From contig JAQVOH010000009.1 in NCBI GenBank assembly GCA_028702695.1, positions 2,109 through 43,860 on the forward strand: a stretch of 41,752 bases of DNA, given 5' to 3'. The stretch comes from Desulfotomaculaceae bacterium (GTDB taxonomy: Bacteria > Bacillota > Desulfotomaculia > Desulfotomaculales > Pelotomaculaceae). The translations under genes were made by a program, and so were the position numbers. The number at the start of each line of letters is the position of its first letter. Within the stretch, counting starts at the first letter, position 1. The notes beneath the pieces were generated by a model. It was given only the letters and a program-made list of their open reading frames with translations. It made no database searches and was not told where the DNA came from. Of the stretch, positions 28,772-39,104 are shown piece after piece.

Positions 28772-29383
28772 TCAATTAGAGTTATCTTCGATGTTTGTGG
28801 AAATTGTCCAACTCCCGATTACTTCAAGAAGTGCTTCGCGGCCCTGGCCTGTTTCGGCTGAAAAAGGAATCAGTACGTCGCCTTCGGAAAGTTGAAGCTC
28901 CGAACGGATTACCTTAAGGGACTGCAGCAGCCTGGAGCGCGACAGCTTATCAGCCTTGGTAGCGGCCACCGCCGCGGGGAGCCCGCGAAACTTGAGCCAT
29001 CCATACATCTGCAGATCCATTTCGGTAGGGGGGTGTCGGCTGTCTACCAGCAGCAAAACCCCTTTCAAGTTTGGCCTGGTCAAAAGATAGCTTTCAACCA
29101 TCTTCCTCCAGCTATCCCTCTCCCCAAGCGGTACCCTGGCATACCCATAGCCAGGCAGGTCCACCAGGTGAAAACTGTCGTTAACCAAGAAAAAGTTGAT
29201 CAGCCTGGTGCGGCCGGGGGTGTTGCTGGTACGCGCCAGGCGCTTCCTGTTGATCAGCTTATTCAAAAGGGAAGACTTCCCCACATTGGAGCGCCCGGCC
29301 AGGGCAACTTCAGGCAGTTCCCCGACCGGGTAGTTAAGCGGCTTGACCGCACTGGTCACAAATTCGGTACTGGTTATTTTCAT
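28772..29383 (-). CDS. engB: Ribosome biogenesis GTPase EngB (YsxC)
   Basis: EngB is an essential GTPase for late assembly of the 50S subunit. The 203-residue protein has G1 [10 protein letters not shown] near residue 31, G3 DLPGYG near 75 and G4 TKAD near 141. Length is typical. Its ATG overlaps the lonA stop (29380-29383), giving coupled translation, and a strong terminator follows. Position after lonA is the same as in Bacillus. Confidence 0.96.
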   Translation of the reverse strand: MKITSTEFVTSAVKPLNYPVGELPEVALAGRSNVGKSSLLNKLINRKRLARTSNTPGRTRLINFFLVNDSFHLVDLPGYGYARVPLGERDSWRKMVESYLLTRPNLKGVLLLVDSRHPPTEMDLQMYGWLKFRGLPAAVAATKADKLSRSRLLQSLKVIRSELQLSEGDVLIPFSAETGQGREALLEVIGSWTISTNIEDNSN

Positions 29384-31797
29384 GAAGGGATATGAGTTCC
29401 TCCCTCGTTTATTACGGTTGACTGGTAGGCCGGCGGTTGCGGCACCACAGGAGTTGTGTCAGATAAGTTAACCGGTTCAAATTCCTTTTCGGTAAGCGCA
29501 TGCTCCAGAACCTGCTCCATGTGCTCAACCAGGACAAAATGCATTTTATCCTTGACCTTTTTGGGGATCTCATCCAGATCCTTTTTATTATCCTTCGGCA
29601 TAATTATAGTCTTGATTCCGGCCCGGTGGGCGGCCAACACCTTTTCCTTAATGCCCCCCACGGGCAGGACCCGGCCACGCAGGGTAATCTCACCGGTCAT
29701 GGCTACATCATGGCGCACCTTGCACTCGGTAATGGCCGAAGCCAGGGCAGTAGCCATAGAAATGCCAGCCGAGGGACCGTCCTTAGGAATCGCCCCTTCG
29801 GGGATATGGATGTGGATATCCTGCTTGTTGTAGTACTCTTCATCAATGCCCAACTCTGTGGCCCGGCTGCGGATGTAGCTGTAGCCGGCCTCAGCTGATT
29901 CCTTCATGACATCGCCCAGCTGCCCGGTTAGCTTAAGCTTGCCGTTACCCTTGTAGATGGTAATCTCTATTGACAGGGTTTCTCCACCAACTTCTGTCCA
30001 GGCCAATCCGGTGACAACACCCACCTGGTCGTCCTTCTCAGCCACACCATAGTGGAAGCGGGGAGTGCCGAGGAACTGGTTTAAGTTCAAGGGGGTCACC
30101 TGAACCTTCTTGACCTTGTCAGAAACGATCTTCCTGGCAGTCTTGCGGCAAACGGCGGCAATCTGCCTTTCCAGGTTTCGCACGCCAGATTCGCGGGTGT
30201 ACTCGCGGATAATTTTACGGACCGTATTTTCAGTCATCTTCAACATGTTTTTGTCCAGCCCGTGCTCCTTAAGCTGCTTGGGTAGCAGGTAGCGCATGGC
30301 AATCTGCAATTTTTCCTCTTCCGTGTAACCGGATAGGTAGATAATCTCCATCCGGTCCTGCAGAGGGCGGGGAATGTTGTGCTGAAGGTTGGCGGTGGTT
30401 ATAAACATCACGTTGGACAGGTCAAACGGGGCCTCAATGTAGTGGTCGCTGAAGGTGTTGTTCTGCTCAGGATCGAGCACCTCCAGGAGGGCCGCCGAGG
30501 GGTCCCCACGAAAGTCCGTACTCATCTTGTCGATTTCATCCAGCAGGAATACCGGGTTTTTGGAGCCAGCCTGCTTTATGCCTTGAATAATCCTGCCCGG
30601 CATAGCCCCGACATAAGTACGGCGGTGGCCGCGGATTTCGGCCTCATCGCGAACCCCACCCAGGGACATCCGAATGAACTTACGCTCCAGAGCACGGGCG
30701 ATGGAACGGCCCAAAGAGGTCTTGCCAACACCGGGCGGCCCGACAAAGCAGATGATCGGACCCTTCATTTTTTTGGCCAACTTGCGGATGGCCAGGTATT
30801 CCAAAATTCGCTCTTTAACGGTTTTCAGCCCGTAATGATCTTCCTCCAGAATGTTTTCCGCAAGCTTGATGTCCAGACGGTCACGGGTACCCTTGTTCCA
30901 GGGGAGGGCCAGGAGCCAGTCCAGGTAATTGCGCACCACGGCAGCCTCAGCAGCCATCGGAGGCATCTTTTCCAACCGTTCAACTTCTTTAATGGCCTTT
31001 TCTTCAACTTCTTTGGGGAGTTTGGCTCCGGCTATTTTTTCTCTTAGTTCCTCGGCCTCGGCCACGCGCTCTTCCTTATCACCCAACTCGCGCTGGATGG
31101 CTTTCATCTGCTCTCGCAAGTAGTACTCTTTCTGAGTCTTTTCCATCTGCTTGCGCACACGGATATTAATCTTACGTTCGAGCTCAACAATTTCCAGCTC
31201 TTTGGCCACAATGGCGCAGAGCTCCTCCAACCTCTGGATGATATCGACCGCCTCAAGGAGCTTCTGTTTATCATCCAAACGCAGCGATAGGTGAGAAGCG
31301 ATGATATCAGCCAGCCGACCGGGTTCCTCTAAATTAACAACAGAAACAACCGTTTCCGGTGGAATGCGTTTGGACAGTTTGACATATTGCTCAAACTGGT
31401 AGATCAGGCTGCGCATCAAAGCTTCAATCTCATTGGTCTTTTGAAAATCCTCAGAATACTGCTCTATTTCCACCTGGAAGTAGGGCTCTTTGGCGATAAA
31501 GCGATGGGCTTTGGCTCTGGCAATACCTTCAACAAGGACCCGGATGGTCCCACCAGGCAGCTTCAATAGCTGCTTAACCTCAGCAACCGTGCCGGTTTTG
31601 TAAATATCATCTTCGCTGGGGTCGTCAGTCTGGGCTTCTTTTTGGGTAGCCAAAAATATGCTCCGATCCTGGAGCATGGCTTCCTCAATAGCCTGCACAG
31701 ACTTCTCACGCCCTACATCAAGGTGAATCACCATATAGGGGAAGACCAGGATCCCCCTCAACGGCAGCAAAGGCAAGGTTTTAATTTCAGAATTCAA
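29380..31797 (-). CDS. lonA: ATP-dependent protease LonA
   Basis: LonA degrades misfolded and regulatory proteins in the cytoplasm. The 805-residue protein has the N-terminal substrate domain ([14 protein letters not shown]), a coiled-coil region near 190-260, Walker [10 protein letters not shown] near 355, Walker [10 protein letters not shown], and the protease domain with the catalytic serine in PKDGPSAG near 680 and lysine in [10 protein letters not shown] about 40 residues later. TTG at 31797 follows AAGGAGG by seven bases. It lies between lonB and engB. Confidence 0.97.
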   Translation of the reverse strand: MNSEIKTLPLLPLRGILVFPYMVIHLDVGREKSVQAIEEAMLQDRSIFLATQKEAQTDDPSEDDIYKTGTVAEVKQLLKLPGGTIRVLVEGIARAKAHRFIAKEPYFQVEIEQYSEDFQKTNEIEALMRSLIYQFEQYVKLSKRIPPETVVSVVNLEEPGRLADIIASHLSLRLDDKQKLLEAVDIIQRLEELCAIVAKELEIVELERKINIRVRKQMEKTQKEYYLREQMKAIQRELGDKEERVAEAEELREKIAGAKLPKEVEEKAIKEVERLEKMPPMAAEAAVVRNYLDWLLALPWNKGTRDRLDIKLAENILEEDHYGLKTVKERILEYLAIRKLAKKMKGPIICFVGPPGVGKTSLGRSIARALERKFIRMSLGGVRDEAEIRGHRRTYVGAMPGRIIQGIKQAGSKNPVFLLDEIDKMSTDFRGDPSAALLEVLDPEQNNTFSDHYIEAPFDLSNVMFITTANLQHNIPRPLQDRMEIIYLSGYTEEEKLQIAMRYLLPKQLKEHGLDKNMLKMTENTVRKIIREYTRESGVRNLERQIAAVCRKTARKIVSDKVKKVQVTPLNLNQFLGTPRFHYGVAEKDDQVGVVTGLAWTEVGGETLSIEITIYKGNGKLKLTGQLGDVMKESAEAGYSYIRSRATELGIDEEYYNKQDIHIHIPEGAIPKDGPSAGISMATALASAITECKVRHDVAMTGEITLRGRVLPVGGIKEKVLAAHRAGIKTIIMPKDNKKDLDEIPKKVKDKMHFVLVEHMEQVLEHALTEKEFEPVNLSDTTPVVPQPPAYQSTVINEGGTHIPS

Positions 31798-31917
31798 AGC
31801 TGCACCTCCTTTTCCAAAAACCTGTTTCTTTCCCTGTTACTATACATTATTACTACGTTTTATTCTATCATAAATGTCAGAAATACGGCTATAACAATAA
31901 TTATATGGGTACACATT

Positions 31918-31940
31918 AAACCCGGCCTCTTGCCGGGTTT
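31918..31940. terminator. Terminator hairpin after lonB
   Basis: AAACCCGGC and GCCGGGTTT form a 9-bp stem around CTCTT. It lies 44 bases after the lonB stop and ends in TTT on either strand; the T-tract is short. Confidence 0.6.
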
Positions 31941-31983
31941 GCCAGGTGCTGGGTACGAATGAAAAATATAATTGGTATGTGTT

Positions 31984-33714
31984 TTACTTTGTCAGTGGCT
32001 GCCCCCCGGCGCCAAACAGTGAGGCACTTAAGGGGACATCCAGTGGAATTGGAGCTGCCAGCTCCAGTTTTTTCTCCACCGGCGGCGCGTCGGCCAGCGC
32101 CACTTTGATTACCTCCTCAAGGCGTTCAACTGGTATCACCTGCACATCTGTAAATTCCCTGAATATCTCCTGGTAATTTTCAGCCGGGATAAGGATCTTT
32201 TCAGCCCCAGCCTGACGCGCTGCCTCGACCTTGGCTACAATTCCACCCACCGGCTTAACCAGCCCGCGAATAGAAATCTCGCCTGTCATAGCCACCTTGT
32301 TATCTACCTTTAACCCCAGGAGGGCAGAGTAGACTGCAGTGGCAATGGTGACACCTGCGGAAGGCCCGTCGGTGGGGGTACCGCCAGGAAAATTGACATG
32401 TATATCATAGTCGCGGTAATCGACTTCCATGGTGCGGCGAAGCACAGTAAGCACGTTTTCGACCGAGCTCCTGGCCATGCTTTTGCGCCGCACCGTCCTG
32501 CCGCTTCCTTTGATTTCTTCCTCATCCACCATACCGGTGACAGTTAGTTTACCCTGCCCCTTTCCTACAGGCAAGGCGTTGCACTCTACTTCCAGCAATG
32601 TCCCCATGTTGGGCCCGTAGACGGCCAGACCATTGACCAGACCAACCTGGGGCTGTGGTGGTATTTTTTTCTCAGGTCTCGGCGAGTACTGCCCGCTGTT
32701 GATGACCCGCTCGATATCCGAGGTACGGATTTCTTCATGGCCCTCGGTGATCGCGATACTGCCGGCAAGTTGGATTATGTTTACCGCCTCACGGCCATTT
32801 GTGGCGTACTTTTTAATGACCTCTAAAGCCCCCTCTTGCAGCGGCAGGTTTATTTTCCTGGCCGCGTTAGAGGCTACCTGCTCTATTTCGTCAGGCACGA
32901 GCTGGCGGAAAAATATTTCCATACAACGCGAGCGGATGGCGGGGGCAATGTGCTCAGACCCTCTGGTGGTAGCTCCCACCATACGAAAATCTGCCGGCAA
33001 CCCGTTTTGGAAAATATCGTGAATATGGCTGGGGATATTGGTATCCTCTGAGTTGTAGTAGGCACTTTCCATAATCACCTTACGGTCTTCCAAAACTTTT
33101 AAAAGCTTGTTGGTCTGAATTGGATGAAGCTCCCCGATTTCATCGATAAACAACATCCCCCCGTGGGCCTTAGTAACAGCCCCGGGTTTTGGCTGGGGGA
33201 TCCCTGCTATACCCATAGGGCCTGCCCCCTGGTAAATCGGATCATGCACCGAGCCAATAAGTGGGTCTGCAATGCCCCGCTCATCAAAACGTGCCGTAGT
33301 TGCATCCAGCTCAAAAAACTTGGCGTCTTCTTTAAATGGCGAAAGCGGATTTTTTTTGGCCTCATCAAGTACCAACCTGGCTGCTGCGGTCTTACCGACA
33401 CCCGGCGGGCCGTAAATGATCACATGCTGGGGATTTGGCCCACAGAGAGCCGCTTTTAGGGATTTTATCCCTTCCGTCTGACCGATAATTTCACTAAAGG
33501 AAGTAGGACGGGTTTTTTCAGATAGTGGTTCATTCAAAGAGATCGAGCGCATTCTCTGAAGCTTCTCCATCTCTTTGCGCGACTCCTTTTCCACCACGGT
33601 CTTATTGCCATGCTGGGCTTTCAGCAGGTTCCAGAAATACAGACCGATGACGACGGCAAAGAAAACCTGAATAAAGGTTAAAATACCACCAAAACCATAA
33701 GAAGTTTCTCCCAT
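31984..33714 (-). CDS. lonB: Sporulation-associated ATP-dependent protease LonB
   Basis: LonB is the forespore-associated Lon paralogue. The 576-residue protein has one N-terminal membrane segment (about 8-28), no LonA-type substrate domain, Walker [14 protein letters not shown] near 100, Walker B LFIDEIGEL, and a Lon protease domain with serine in PTDGPSAGVT and lysine in VGGIVAKVEAA. ATG at 33714 follows GAGGTGATATAA. In Bacillus lonB sits between clpX and lonA, as here, and is made in the forespore; a matching promoter was not identified. An acetate transporter gene on the other strand separates it from clpX. Confidence 0.92.
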   Translation of the reverse strand: MGETSYGFGGILTFIQVFFAVVIGLYFWNLLKAQHGNKTVVEKESRKEMEKLQRMRSISLNEPLSEKTRPTSFSEIIGQTEGIKSLKAALCGPNPQHVIIYGPPGVGKTAAARLVLDEAKKNPLSPFKEDAKFFELDATTARFDERGIADPLIGSVHDPIYQGAGPMGIAGIPQPKPGAVTKAHGGMLFIDEIGELHPIQTNKLLKVLEDRKVIMESAYYNSEDTNIPSHIHDIFQNGLPADFRMVGATTRGSEHIAPAIRSRCMEIFFRQLVPDEIEQVASNAARKINLPLQEGALEVIKKYATNGREAVNIIQLAGSIAITEGHEEIRTSDIERVINSGQYSPRPEKKIPPQPQVGLVNGLAVYGPNMGTLLEVECNALPVGKGQGKLTVTGMVDEEEIKGSGRTVRRKSMARSSVENVLTVLRRTMEVDYRDYDIHVNFPGGTPTDGPSAGVTIATAVYSALLGLKVDNKVAMTGEISIRGLVKPVGGIVAKVEAARQAGAEKILIPAENYQEIFREFTDVQVIPVERLEEVIKVALADAPPVEKKLELAAPIPLDVPLSASLFGAGGQPLTK

Positions 33715-33957
33715 TTATATCACCTCATTCAAAAGGGCTTTATAAACCTTAGTATTGCTAAGTTTTGCAAATTTTAATCTATTGAACAAGAAAAATAAAC
33801 AGACAATTATTCCTTTATAGGAAAATTACGGCTATTTTTTTAGCATAATTTGTTATATAATTGAATTAGTATGAATATTTTCCTGGCAAAGGGAGTGATT
33901 ATCAAAAAAACAACAAGTCAACCAACCAGCAAAAAATATACTTTTGGAGGTGCAAGC

Positions 33958-34554
33958 ATGGCTGATAACAAAGGAGTCTACGAAATTAAAGAATCCGCCA
34001 TAGCCGACCCCGGGCCGTTAGGCCTGGCCTGTTTTGCCCTGACTACTTTTTGCCTTAGCATGGTAAACGCTGGCCTGGTTGTCAAAGAGTCCGTAGCAGT
34101 GGTCATCGCCGTAGCCCTGGTTTACGGGGGAGCAACCCAAATCCTGGCTGGTATGTGGGAGTTCAAGAAAAACAATACCTTTGGCGCCACCGCTTTTTCC
34201 TCCTACGGGGCTTTTTGGATCTCCTGGGGCCTATTTGAATTGTTTGGCGCACAAAAGATCTTAGTCATTCCATCACAGGGCGCCTGGATGTTCCTGCTGG
34301 CCTGGACTATCTTCACCGCTTACATGTGGATCGGCAGTTTTGGCACCAATAAAGCTCTCGTGGCCACTTTTACCCTGTTACTTCTGGCCTTCATATTACT
34401 TACTATCGGCGCGGCTGGCAGCCCAGCGGCTCATACAGCAGGCGGTTATGTAGGTATTCTTACTGCCATCGTCGCCTGGTATACCTCGGCTGCCGGAGTA
34501 TTCAACAATACCTACGGACGAGTGGTTCTTCCAATCGGTCCCTGCAAAAAATAG
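33958..34554 (+). CDS. Acetate uptake transporter, GPR1/FUN34/YaaH (SatP) family
   Basis: These proteins carry acetate or succinate across the membrane. The 198-residue product has six hydrophobic segments and the family start motif ADPGPLGLACFALTTF near residues 14-29, plus GATAFSSYGAFWISWG near 75. ATG at 33958 follows GGAGG by seven bases; longer upstream starts lack a ribosome site. It is a single gene between clpX and lonB, on the opposite strand, closed by a bidirectional terminator. A possible TATAAT lies near 33856, without a good partner at -35. Confidence 0.85.
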   Translation: MADNKGVYEIKESAIADPGPLGLACFALTTFCLSMVNAGLVVKESVAVVIAVALVYGGATQILAGMWEFKKNNTFGATAFSSYGAFWISWGLFELFGAQKILVIPSQGAWMFLLAWTIFTAYMWIGSFGTNKALVATFTLLLLAFILLTIGAAGSPAAHTAGGYVGILTAIVAWYTSAAGVFNNTYGRVVLPIGPCKK

Positions 34555-34565
34555 CTCCAACCAAC

Positions 34566-34602
34566 AAAAAATCCTGACTGTTTTAAACAGTCAGGATTTT
34601 TT
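34566..34602. terminator. Bidirectional terminator between the acetate transporter gene and clpX
   Basis: ATCCTGACTGTTT and AAACAGTCAGGAT form a long stem with A-runs on one side and T-runs on the other, so it can end both converging transcripts. Confidence 0.9.
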
Positions 34603-34640
34603 CTGGTTTAGTATTTTCTATAGCTCGTTTTCGACCCTGC

Positions 34641-35891
34641 TCAGGCCGTTTCTTCTTTCTTTTTCTTGCGGTCGACAGCAATAATGCGGGGAGGTTCCTT
34701 CTTTTCAATGGTCTCCCTCGTCAGGGTACATTTGGCGATATCGGTGCGGGAAGGAATATCATACATTACGTCCAGCATAACCTCTTCAAGAATTGAGCGC
34801 AGACCGCGCGCTCCGGTATTCCGCTTGAGCGCCTCCTCGGCCACAGCATTTAGCGCATCCTGGGAAAATTCCAGGGCTACCCCGTCGAGGTCAAACAACT
34901 TCTCATACTGCTTCACTAGCGCGTTGCGCGGCTCGGTGAGAATGCGGATTAAAGCATCCTCGTCCAGGGCGTCGAGGGTTACGATAATTGGCAACCGACC
35001 GACAAACTCAGGGATCAGGCCGTATTTCAAGAGATCCTCGGGCAGAATTTTGCTTAATATTTCCCCAATCTTCTGCTCTTTCCTGGGCTTGATATCAGCC
35101 CCAAACCCCATCGACTTTTTACCGGTACGGCTCTGGATAATCTTATCGACCCCGTCAAAAGCTCCACCACAGATGAACAGGATATTGGTAGTATCCAGCT
35201 GGATGAACTCCTGGTGCGGGTGCTTGCGACCACCCTGAGGCGGGACACTGGCAACAGTGCCCTCTAGTATTTTCAATAGCGCCTGCTGTACACCCTCACC
35301 GGACACGTCCCTGGTAATAGAGGGATTTTCCGACTTGCGGGCTATTTTATCTATTTCATCAATATAAACAATACCCTTTTCTGCCTTCTCTACGTCATAA
35401 TCAGCCGCCTGGATCAGTTTGAGCAAGATGTTTTCTACATCCTCACCGACATAGCCGGCCTCAGTAAGAGATGTGGCATCGGCAATCGCGAAGGGAACGT
35501 TCAAAAGGCGAGCCAAAGTTTGGGCCAGCAGGGTTTTACCGCTGCCGGTAGGTCCAAGCATCACAATATTGCTCTTCTGAAGCTCAACATCATCGATTTT
35601 GCCGCCCAGGTTGATTCTCTTATAGTGGTTGTAAACGGCAACCGACAGAGATTTCTTTGCCCTTTCCTGGCCGATTACATACTGGTCAAGTATTTCTTTG
35701 ATTTCCTTTGGCTTGGGGATGTCACCCAGTTCCAGGCCCATGTCCTCACTGAGTTCTTCTTCAATAATTTCGTTACAAAGTTCGATGCACTCATCACAAA
35801 TGTAAACGCCAGGGCCCGCAACCAATTTCTTGACTTGATCCTGCAGCTTACCGCAAAAGGAACATTTTAATTGTCCTTTGTCACCGAACAT
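34641..35891 (-). CDS. clpX: ATP-dependent unfoldase ClpX
   Basis: ClpX unfolds tagged proteins and feeds them into ClpP. The 416-residue protein begins with the zinc-binding domain (CSFCGK near 9, ICDEC near 32), then Walker A GPTGSGKT near 115, pore loop GYVGED, Walker [10 protein letters not shown], and the ClpP-docking IGF-type loop ICGGAFDG region. ATG at 35891 is preferred over an upstream start because AGAGGTGG lies just before it and the family starts here. It follows clpP by 13 bases. Confidence 0.97.
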   Translation of the reverse strand: MFGDKGQLKCSFCGKLQDQVKKLVAGPGVYICDECIELCNEIIEEELSEDMGLELGDIPKPKEIKEILDQYVIGQERAKKSLSVAVYNHYKRINLGGKIDDVELQKSNIVMLGPTGSGKTLLAQTLARLLNVPFAIADATSLTEAGYVGEDVENILLKLIQAADYDVEKAEKGIVYIDEIDKIARKSENPSITRDVSGEGVQQALLKILEGTVASVPPQGGRKHPHQEFIQLDTTNILFICGGAFDGVDKIIQSRTGKKSMGFGADIKPRKEQKIGEILSKILPEDLLKYGLIPEFVGRLPIIVTLDALDEDALIRILTEPRNALVKQYEKLFDLDGVALEFSQDALNAVAEEALKRNTGARGLRSILEEVMLDVMYDIPSRTDIAKCTLTRETIEKKEPPRIIAVDRKKKKEETA

Positions 35892-35904
35892 ATTACCACC
35901 TCTT

Positions 35905-36495
35905 TTACCTTTGCTTCCTGCCATCAAACACCTCGTCGATTATCCCGTATTCTTTGGCCTCCTGGGCGGACATGAAGTAGTCCCGCTCGGTATCCTTTGT
36001 TATCTTTTCTATAGATTGACCGGTATGCTTGGCAAGAATTCCATTTAGGGAATCCTTCATCCGCAAGATCTCCCTGGCATGGATATCTATATCCGTAGCC
36101 TGACCCTGAACCCCGCCAAGCGGCTGGTGAATCAAAATCCTGGCGTACGGGAGAGCATACCTTTTTCCTTTCGCCCCTGCAGTAAGCAGCAACGAACCCA
36201 TGCTGGCTGCCTGGCCGAGGCAGATGGTGGACACATCAGGCCGTACGTACTGCATGGTGTCGTAAATTGCCATCCCCGCCGTGACAACCCCACCGGGGGA
36301 GTTAATATAAAAATGGATGTCCTTTTCCGGATCCTCGGCCTCCAGGAAAAGCAGTTGGGCGATGATTACATTAGCAACATCGTCATCAATAGGCCCGCCA
36401 AGAAACACGATACGGTCTTTTAAAAGCCTGGAGAAAATATCATAAGACCGTTCTCCGCGATTAGTCTGCTCTACAACTATGGGTACAAGGTTCAA
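35905..36495 (-). CDS. clpP: ATP-dependent Clp protease proteolytic subunit ClpP
   Basis: ClpP is the barrel-shaped serine peptidase partnered by ClpX. The 196-residue protein has the triad Ser in GQAASMGS near 98, His in ILIHQPLGG near 123 and Asp in TERDYFMS near 172. TTG at 36495 is chosen because the family starts [16 protein letters not shown]; GGAGG lies ten bases upstream. A TTG nine bases earlier would be almost on top of the ribosome site. The gene lies between tig and clpX. Confidence 0.96.
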   Translation of the reverse strand: MNLVPIVVEQTNRGERSYDIFSRLLKDRIVFLGGPIDDDVANVIIAQLLFLEAEDPEKDIHFYINSPGGVVTAGMAIYDTMQYVRPDVSTICLGQAASMGSLLLTAGAKGKRYALPYARILIHQPLGGVQGQATDIDIHAREILRMKDSLNGILAKHTGQSIEKITKDTERDYFMSAQEAKEYGIIDEVFDGRKQR

Positions 36496-36554
36496 TTCAT
36501 TCAAGCCTCCCTACTACAAGCATATTAATAGTAGCTTCAAGATTATTAATATAA

Positions 36555-37913
36555 CTATTCTTCAGTCTGTTCTTTGGTGTCCTCAGGCTGTTCTTGAGTG
36601 TCATCGACCATGAAATTGGCAAAATCTACAATTTGAGCATAGTCAACCAGCAGCTCCACAGTCTTACCCATGACCAAACTTTCGGTAATAAAGCCAAACT
36701 GCCCTTCCTTTGCCAACATCTTATAGAATTCTTCCGGGTCCTGCTGATAATTGCTGGCCACCTTGACGCTTTCCTCTTTTATTTCTTCCTCGGTGGCCTT
36801 AATTCCTTCATTTTTAGCAATTGCCTCTAAAACCAGATTGGTCCTTACATTCTTCTCAGCTTCGGGCCGCATCTGCTCACGCAGTTCCGGCATGGAGCTG
36901 TTGGTATAATCAAGATACATCTCCAGATTGATGCCCTGACCTTTAAGGCGGTTGTCCATGCCGCGAAGCGTTTCCTCAAGTTGGCCATTGATCATAATCT
37001 CTGGGACTTCCACTTCAGCATTCTCAACCGCCAGGTCAACCAAGTCATGCCTGAACTGCATGTCGGCCCGGCTCTCGGCAGTCTGCTTTAATTTATTCCT
37101 GAGATCATCCTTTAATTCATCCAGGGTGTCAAACTCACTTACATCCTTGGCAAACTCATCATCCAGAGCCAGTAGTTCTTTGCGCTTGATCTCATGCAGG
37201 GTAACCTCAAAAGTGGCCTCCTGGCCAGCCAATTCCTCTGCCTGGTAATCAGCTGGGAAGAATACAACAATTTCTCTATTATCACCAGGGGACATGCCGA
37301 TCAACTGTTGCTCAAACCCTGGAATGAAAGAATCCGAGCCAATGCCCAATTTATAGTGCTTCCCTTCTCCCCCCTGGAAAGGTTCTCCGTTAATTTTGCC
37401 GAGAAAGTCTATGTCGACCTGATCGCCATCTTCAACAGTCCCTTCTTCTATGGTCAGCAGCTTGGCATGCCGTTGGTGAAGGTTCTCCAACTCATTATCA
37501 ACATCTCGTTCCTGAATCTCAACCGAAGCCTTGGATACCTCAAGCCCTTTGTACTGGCCCAGTATCACTTCAGGCTTTACCTCAACTGTGGCTGTTAACA
37601 GCACCGGTTTTCCATCTTCAGCCTGAACGATTTCCATCTTGGGCTGGTCGATCGGCTCAATCCCGGTATCTTCGACCGCTTTATAGTAAACCTCCGGAAC
37701 CAGCGACTCCATAGCCTCCTCGTAAAGAGCTTCCTTCCCCAGAAAACGTTCCAAGATGGGCCGAGGTGTCTTGCCTTTCCGAAAACCAGGTATGTTAACT
37801 TGTTTTACCAGCTTGCGGTAAGCTTTATCAAGAGCCTGGGAAACCTGTTCAACGTCTACCTCTATGTCCAGTTTTACAGTGTTTTTTTCGGTCCTTTCAG
37901 CGTTAGCCTTCAC
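36555..37913 (-). CDS. tig: Trigger factor
   Basis: Trigger factor is the ribosome-bound chaperone and peptidyl-prolyl isomerase that meets nascent chains. The 452-residue protein has the ribosome-binding signature NIPGFRKGKTPR near residues 40-51, a central PPIase domain (DGDQVDIDFLGKINGEPF near 162-180) and a long helical C-terminal domain ending in an acidic tail. GTG at 37913 follows GGGGGAG. It is the first gene of the tig-clpP-clpX cluster, as in other Firmicutes. Confidence 0.97.
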   Translation of the reverse strand: MKANAERTEKNTVKLDIEVDVEQVSQALDKAYRKLVKQVNIPGFRKGKTPRPILERFLGKEALYEEAMESLVPEVYYKAVEDTGIEPIDQPKMEIVQAEDGKPVLLTATVEVKPEVILGQYKGLEVSKASVEIQERDVDNELENLHQRHAKLLTIEEGTVEDGDQVDIDFLGKINGEPFQGGEGKHYKLGIGSDSFIPGFEQQLIGMSPGDNREIVVFFPADYQAEELAGQEATFEVTLHEIKRKELLALDDEFAKDVSEFDTLDELKDDLRNKLKQTAESRADMQFRHDLVDLAVENAEVEVPEIMINGQLEETLRGMDNRLKGQGINLEMYLDYTNSSMPELREQMRPEAEKNVRTNLVLEAIAKNEGIKATEEEIKEESVKVASNYQQDPEEFYKMLAKEGQFGFITESLVMGKTVELLVDYAQIVDFANFMVDDTQEQPEDTKEQTEE

Positions 37914-38082
37914 AATATGCTCCCCCTTAAATTATGTAATTATAAACCGCGTAATACAGTAAAGAGACAAAAGAATACTTTGTCTAGCAGTATGTACCAT
38001 TAATTGCAATTATTATATTGTAACCAATTTTAATCATTTATTCTCCACTAAAGGTTGTTTTCCTCCATTCAAACCAAAATCA

Positions 38083-38111
38083 AAACAAAAATACCAAGGC
38101 CTAAGCCCTGG
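38083..38111 (-). terminator. Terminator-like hairpin upstream of tig
   Basis: On the minus strand CCAGGGC and GCCTTGG form a 7-bp stem with one G-T pair, followed by TATTTTTG. No gene precedes it on that strand, so it may be an attenuator in a long tig leader or end a short unannotated RNA. The rest of 37914-38306 holds no gene I can support. Confidence 0.4.
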
Positions 38112-38306
38112 CTCCCAACATTTCCATATAAGGTTGGGCTCCTCTACTGCAACCAGAAAGTAAGCTTTGCAGCAGCATACCTGATATGTTATCACCTATT
38201 ATAACTGCCAAGAAATTAATTATCAATAATAAAACAAGCTTCACGGCAAAAAAATAACAGGCATGCAGCATTATCACAGAGCTCTAACAATGAAGGCTCT
38301 TAATCC

Positions 38307-38335
38307 TTGACAACACCTTTATTATTTGTTAACAT
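38307..38335 (+). promoter_or_regulatory. Promoter of the tRNA-His-Gln-Lys operon
   Basis: TTGACA (38307-38312) and TAACAT (38330-38335) are exactly 17 bases apart. The start of transcription should be near 38342, at the beginning of a TGCAGAC/GTCTGCA inverted repeat that precedes tRNA-His. Confidence 0.75.
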
Positions 38336-38382
38336 ATCATGTGCAGACATTCGGGCGACATAAGTCTGCAGCCAAGAAACAT

Positions 38383-38460
38383 GGTGGGTGTAGCTCAGGT
38401 GGTTAGAGCACCAGATTGTGGCTCTGGGGGCCGTGGGTTCGAGTCCCATCATCCACCCCA
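38383..38460 (+). tRNA. tRNA-His (anticodon GTG)
   Basis: A full cloverleaf with acceptor GTGGGTG/CATCCAC, the extra G at -1 typical of tRNA-His, anticodon loop TTGTGGC, TTCGAGTC T-loop and encoded CCA. Confidence 0.97.
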
Positions 38461-38468
38461 TAAAGTAT

Positions 38469-38543
38469 TGGGGCGTCGCCAAGCGGTAAGGCACCGGTCT
38501 TTGGAATCGGCATTCGTTGGTTCGAATCCAGCCGCCCCAGCCA
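38469..38543 (+). tRNA. tRNA-Gln (anticodon TTG)
   Basis: Acceptor TGGGGCG/CGCCCCA, anticodon loop CTTTGGA reading TTG, T-loop TTCGAAT and encoded CCA. It lies eight bases after tRNA-His. Confidence 0.97.
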
Positions 38544-38551
38544 TTATTTAT

Positions 38552-38628
38552 GGGCCATTAGCTCAGTTGGCTAGAGCACCTGACTTTTAATCAGGGTGTC
38601 CCGCGTTCGAGTCGCGGATGGCTCACCA
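38552..38628 (+). tRNA. tRNA-Lys (anticodon TTT)
   Basis: Acceptor GGGCCAT/ATGGCTC with one G-T pair, anticodon loop CTTTTAA reading TTT, T-loop TTCGAGT and encoded CCA. Last tRNA of the three-gene operon. Confidence 0.97.
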
Positions 38629-38633
38629 GGAAA

Positions 38634-38660
38634 GACTTCCGTAAAACGGAAGCCTTTTTT
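38634..38660 (+). terminator. Terminator of the tRNA operon
   Basis: CTTCCGT and ACGGAAG form a stem followed by CC and six T residues, six bases after tRNA-Lys. Confidence 0.9.
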
Positions 38661-38905
38661 ATTTTGGTTGGCTGACTGACCTATCCACCAAGTTCCTCAA
38701 ACCTGATGTAAAACGTAGTCCCTGTAGAACCGATAAGAATAAAGCCTCTTCTATGATCTTACGACACACTTCTCACCATCTATATCAAAAAAACAATCTC
38801 TCCTGACTTTTTCTTGAATTTAACTTCAAGATTATCGATAGGTAGTCCGGGAATTACCTCTTTTGTGGTCCCCAAATCACCCCACCCCTTTGGTAATAAA
38901 AATTT
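38659..38905 (-). pseudogene. Frameshifted gene relic of unknown family
   Basis: The minus strand reads KFLLPKGWGDLGTTKEVIPG, then LPIDNLEVKFKKKSGEIVF, in one frame; after a T7 run it continues as DIDGEKCVVR in a second frame and as KIIEEALFLSVLQGLRFTSG, LRNLVDRSVSQPK and a stop in a third. The composition is protein-like across all three frames, so this looks like a real gene fragment of about 80 residues with two frameshifts and no start. I do not recognise the family. Its end overlaps the tRNA terminator. Confidence 0.5.
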
Positions 38906-38972
38906 TTATTGGTTTGCGATGAATAAACAGGAAGGCAAATTATTTGCCAATTCGGTTAGTGCTATCATCCAC

Positions 38973-39001
38973 TTGATAAAATAATAATAAGATGATAAAC
39001 T
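38973..39001 (+). promoter_or_regulatory. Promoter of tRNA-Leu
   Basis: TTGATA (38973-38978) and TAAACT (38996-39001) are 17 bases apart, about 100 bases upstream of tRNA-Leu. The call rests on sequence match. Confidence 0.55.
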
Positions 39002-39104
39002 ATTATCTACGATTAACACACTGGAATATGGTTAACGTTAAGTACCATTCATTACTAGTCCAGCGTGCTGGGGCATGGTACTCAAGAAAAAAACTAGTAA
39101 ACAT

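Noticed and set aside
34566-34602. Inverted repeat as an operator for clpX
   Set aside because: Long stem with A and T runs on both sides between converging genes is a bidirectional terminator.
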